The translations under genes were made by a program, and so were the position numbers. The notes under the pieces were generated by a model, which made no database searches, was not told the origin of the DNA, and worked only from the letters and a program-made list of their open reading frames with translations. Positions 5,199-6,326 of a stretch of 6,326 nt of DNA are shown here, piece by piece; within the stretch, counting starts at the first letter, position 1, and every line of letters begins with the position of its first letter. The stretch comes from Deltaproteobacteria bacterium (lineage in GTDB: Bacteria; JAUYMQ01): the NCBI GenBank assembly GCA_030698575.1, contig JAUYMQ010000098.1, positions 1 to 6,326 of the forward strand, read 5' to 3'.

Positions 5199-6326
5199 AT
5201 GTCATTCGCGGACATCACTCGCCGGGACTTTCTAAAGGCCGGCGGATCTCTCGTCCTCGCCCTCAGCGTTCTTGATCTTCGCACCGTCGCCGGCGGGGCG
5301 GCGATGGCCGCGCCCGTCGCTCCCGCCTACAAGTCAATGGAGGATCTCTATCGCGAACGCTGGCGCTGGGATCGCGTGACACGCGGCACCCACTGCGTGG
5401 ACTGCTACCCGGGCAACTGCGCCTGGAACGTGTACGTGAAGGACGGCGTTGTCATTCGTGAGGAGCAGGCCGCGGAATACCCGGTCATCGAAGCGGGCGT
5501 GCCCGACATGAATCCCCGGGGGTGCCAGAAGGGCGCTTCCTTCAGCAATGTAATGTACGGCGCCGAGCGCATCCGTTATCCCCTGAAGCGCGTCGGCCCG
5601 CGCGGCTCGGGAAAGTGGAAGCGCGTGACGTGGGACGAGGCGCTCGGCGAGATCGCGGAGGCCATGGTTGATGCTGTGGAGACCACCGGGCCCGAGTCGG
5701 TCGTCCTCGAGATGGGTCCCGGCAACCTGGGAATCCTCCAGGCGTCGGGAGTTTCCCGGTTCTTCGTGAACCTGGGCGCCACGCAGCTCGACGTCGACGG
5801 CCTGATCGGCGACTTCAACGCCGGCAACTACATCACCTTCGGCAAGTTCCACCATGTTTCCAGCGTGGACGACAGGTTCCACGCCGATCTCCTGCTCATC
5901 TGGCACATGAACCCCGTCTACACCCGGATCCCCTCCTACCACTTCATCTCGGAAGCCCGTTACAAGGGGGCCGAGGTGATCACGATCGCGCCGGACTTCT
6001 CCCCCTCGGCCGTTCACGCCGACCTGTATATGCCCGTCCAGCCGGGCACCGATGCCGCGCTCGCGCTCGGGGCATGCCAGGTTATTCTCGCCGAGGATCT
6101 GCTCGACAAGGGCTTCGTCCGGGAGCAAACGGATCTTTCATTGCTGGTCCGGAAGGACACGGGGAAGTACCTGCGCGAGAGCGACATGAAGGAAGGCGGC
6201 CGCGAGGATCAGCTCTACTGGCTCGACGAGAAGACGGGGAAGGTGGTGCCCGCGCCGCTCGGCACGCTCGACGCCGGCGCCGTCGTTCCGGCGCTCTCGG
6301 GCACGGCCACGGCGACACTCGCCGGC
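5199..6326 (+). CDS. Tat-exported molybdopterin oxidoreductase, type II DMSO-reductase family alpha subunit (EbdA/S25dA-like), copy 2, 5' part
   Basis: The frame is open from ATG 5199 to the window edge (376 residues); roughly 60% of the protein is missing, judged from its 957-aa paralogue. GGAGGT at 5187-5192, 6 bases upstream, supports the start. ITRRDFLKAGG (6-16) is a near-perfect Tat motif, followed by a hydrophobic stretch and a possible AMA cleavage site at 35-37. FS0 ligands are His65, Cys69, Cys74 and Cys109 (HCVDCYPGNC, then NPRGCQKGA). VTWDEAL (143-149) starts the bis-MGD domain. Asp205 (LIGDF) is the candidate Mo ligand. PSAVHADLYMPV and GTDAALALG (269-291) match both copy 1 and NarG. 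Identity to copy 1 is about 55-60% by eye over the iron-sulfur region and lower after it, so this is an old paralogue rather than a recent duplication. The likely role is water-dependent C-H hydroxylation in the periplasm, with beta and gamma subunits perhaps encoded just past the window. Exact substrate is unknown. Confidence 0.95.
   Translation, partial: MSFADITRRDFLKAGGSLVLALSVLDLRTVAGGAAMAAPVAPAYKSMEDLYRERWRWDRVTRGTHCVDCYPGNCAWNVYVKDGVVIREEQAAEYPVIEAGVPDMNPRGCQKGASFSNVMYGAERIRYPLKRVGPRGSGKWKRVTWDEALGEIAEAMVDAVETTGPESVVLEMGPGNLGILQASGVSRFFVNLGATQLDVDGLIGDFNAGNYITFGKFHHVSSVDDRFHADLLLIWHMNPVYTRIPSYHFISEARYKGAEVITIAPDFSPSAVHADLYMPVQPGTDAALALGACQVILAEDLLDKGFVREQTDLSLLVRKDTGKYLRESDMKEGGREDQLYWLDEKTGKVVPAPLGTLDAGAVVPALSGTATATLAG

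Noticed and set aside
5000-5284. 94-residue minus-strand open frame
   Set aside because: It runs through the copy-2 leader repeats and antisense to the Tat signal. Its composition is not protein-like, and it would cover the inferred plus promoter region.

Overview
This is GC-rich bacterial DNA with four confidently coding regions and a 504-base divergent promoter region. Two Tat-exported molybdenum enzymes of the nitrate reductase / ethylbenzene dehydrogenase type point to a Gram-negative, respiring host that probably oxidises hydrocarbon, sterol or isoprenoid side chains without oxygenases. The sequence alone does not fix the taxon; an uncultured proteobacterium-like or related lineage is a guess.

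Layout. At 1-282 is the 3' end of a plus-strand gene, weakly reminiscent of the lipocalin/CrtC-like DUF7064 type. It converges with a compact minus-strand operon reading 4694 to 294. This operon holds a 957-aa molybdopterin oxidoreductase catalytic subunit, then after 4 bases a 341-aa phosphotransferase of the APH/ACAD10-like group, then with a 4-base overlap a 166-aa helical protein that resembles LvaB/DUF6285 partners. At 4695-5198 is a divergent control region. At 5199 a second, paralogous molybdopterin oxidoreductase begins on the plus strand and runs off the window end (376 residues visible).

How the genes may work together. The alpha subunits have the His/Cys iron-sulfur motif, the NarG-like cofactor domains and a conserved candidate Asp molybdenum ligand expected of type II DMSO-reductase-family enzymes. 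This group includes ethylbenzene dehydrogenase and steroid C25 dehydrogenase, which hydroxylate C-H bonds with water. A kinase plus LvaB-like helper placed directly behind one of them suggests a route in which a substrate is hydroxylated and the new hydroxyl (or a hydroxyacyl-CoA) is then phosphorylated for elimination or rearrangement. LvaAB (4-hydroxyacyl-CoA phosphorylation) and the ATP-dependent 25-hydroxysteroid kinase step of anaerobic cholesterol breakdown are the known chemical precedents. No beta (Fe-S), gamma (haem) or chaperone gene is in the window; they could lie beyond base 6326.

Control region. Both directions have a perfect TTGACA -35 hexamer. A 20-base element, 17/20 identical and containing TGAA-N12-TTCA, occurs once at each promoter: across the predicted start site of the minus operon and against the -35 of the plus gene. 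This looks like a shared operator for an unseen regulator. The plus-gene leader also contains a chain of mutually exclusive inverted repeats (5005-5070) and a strong hairpin (5122-5141).
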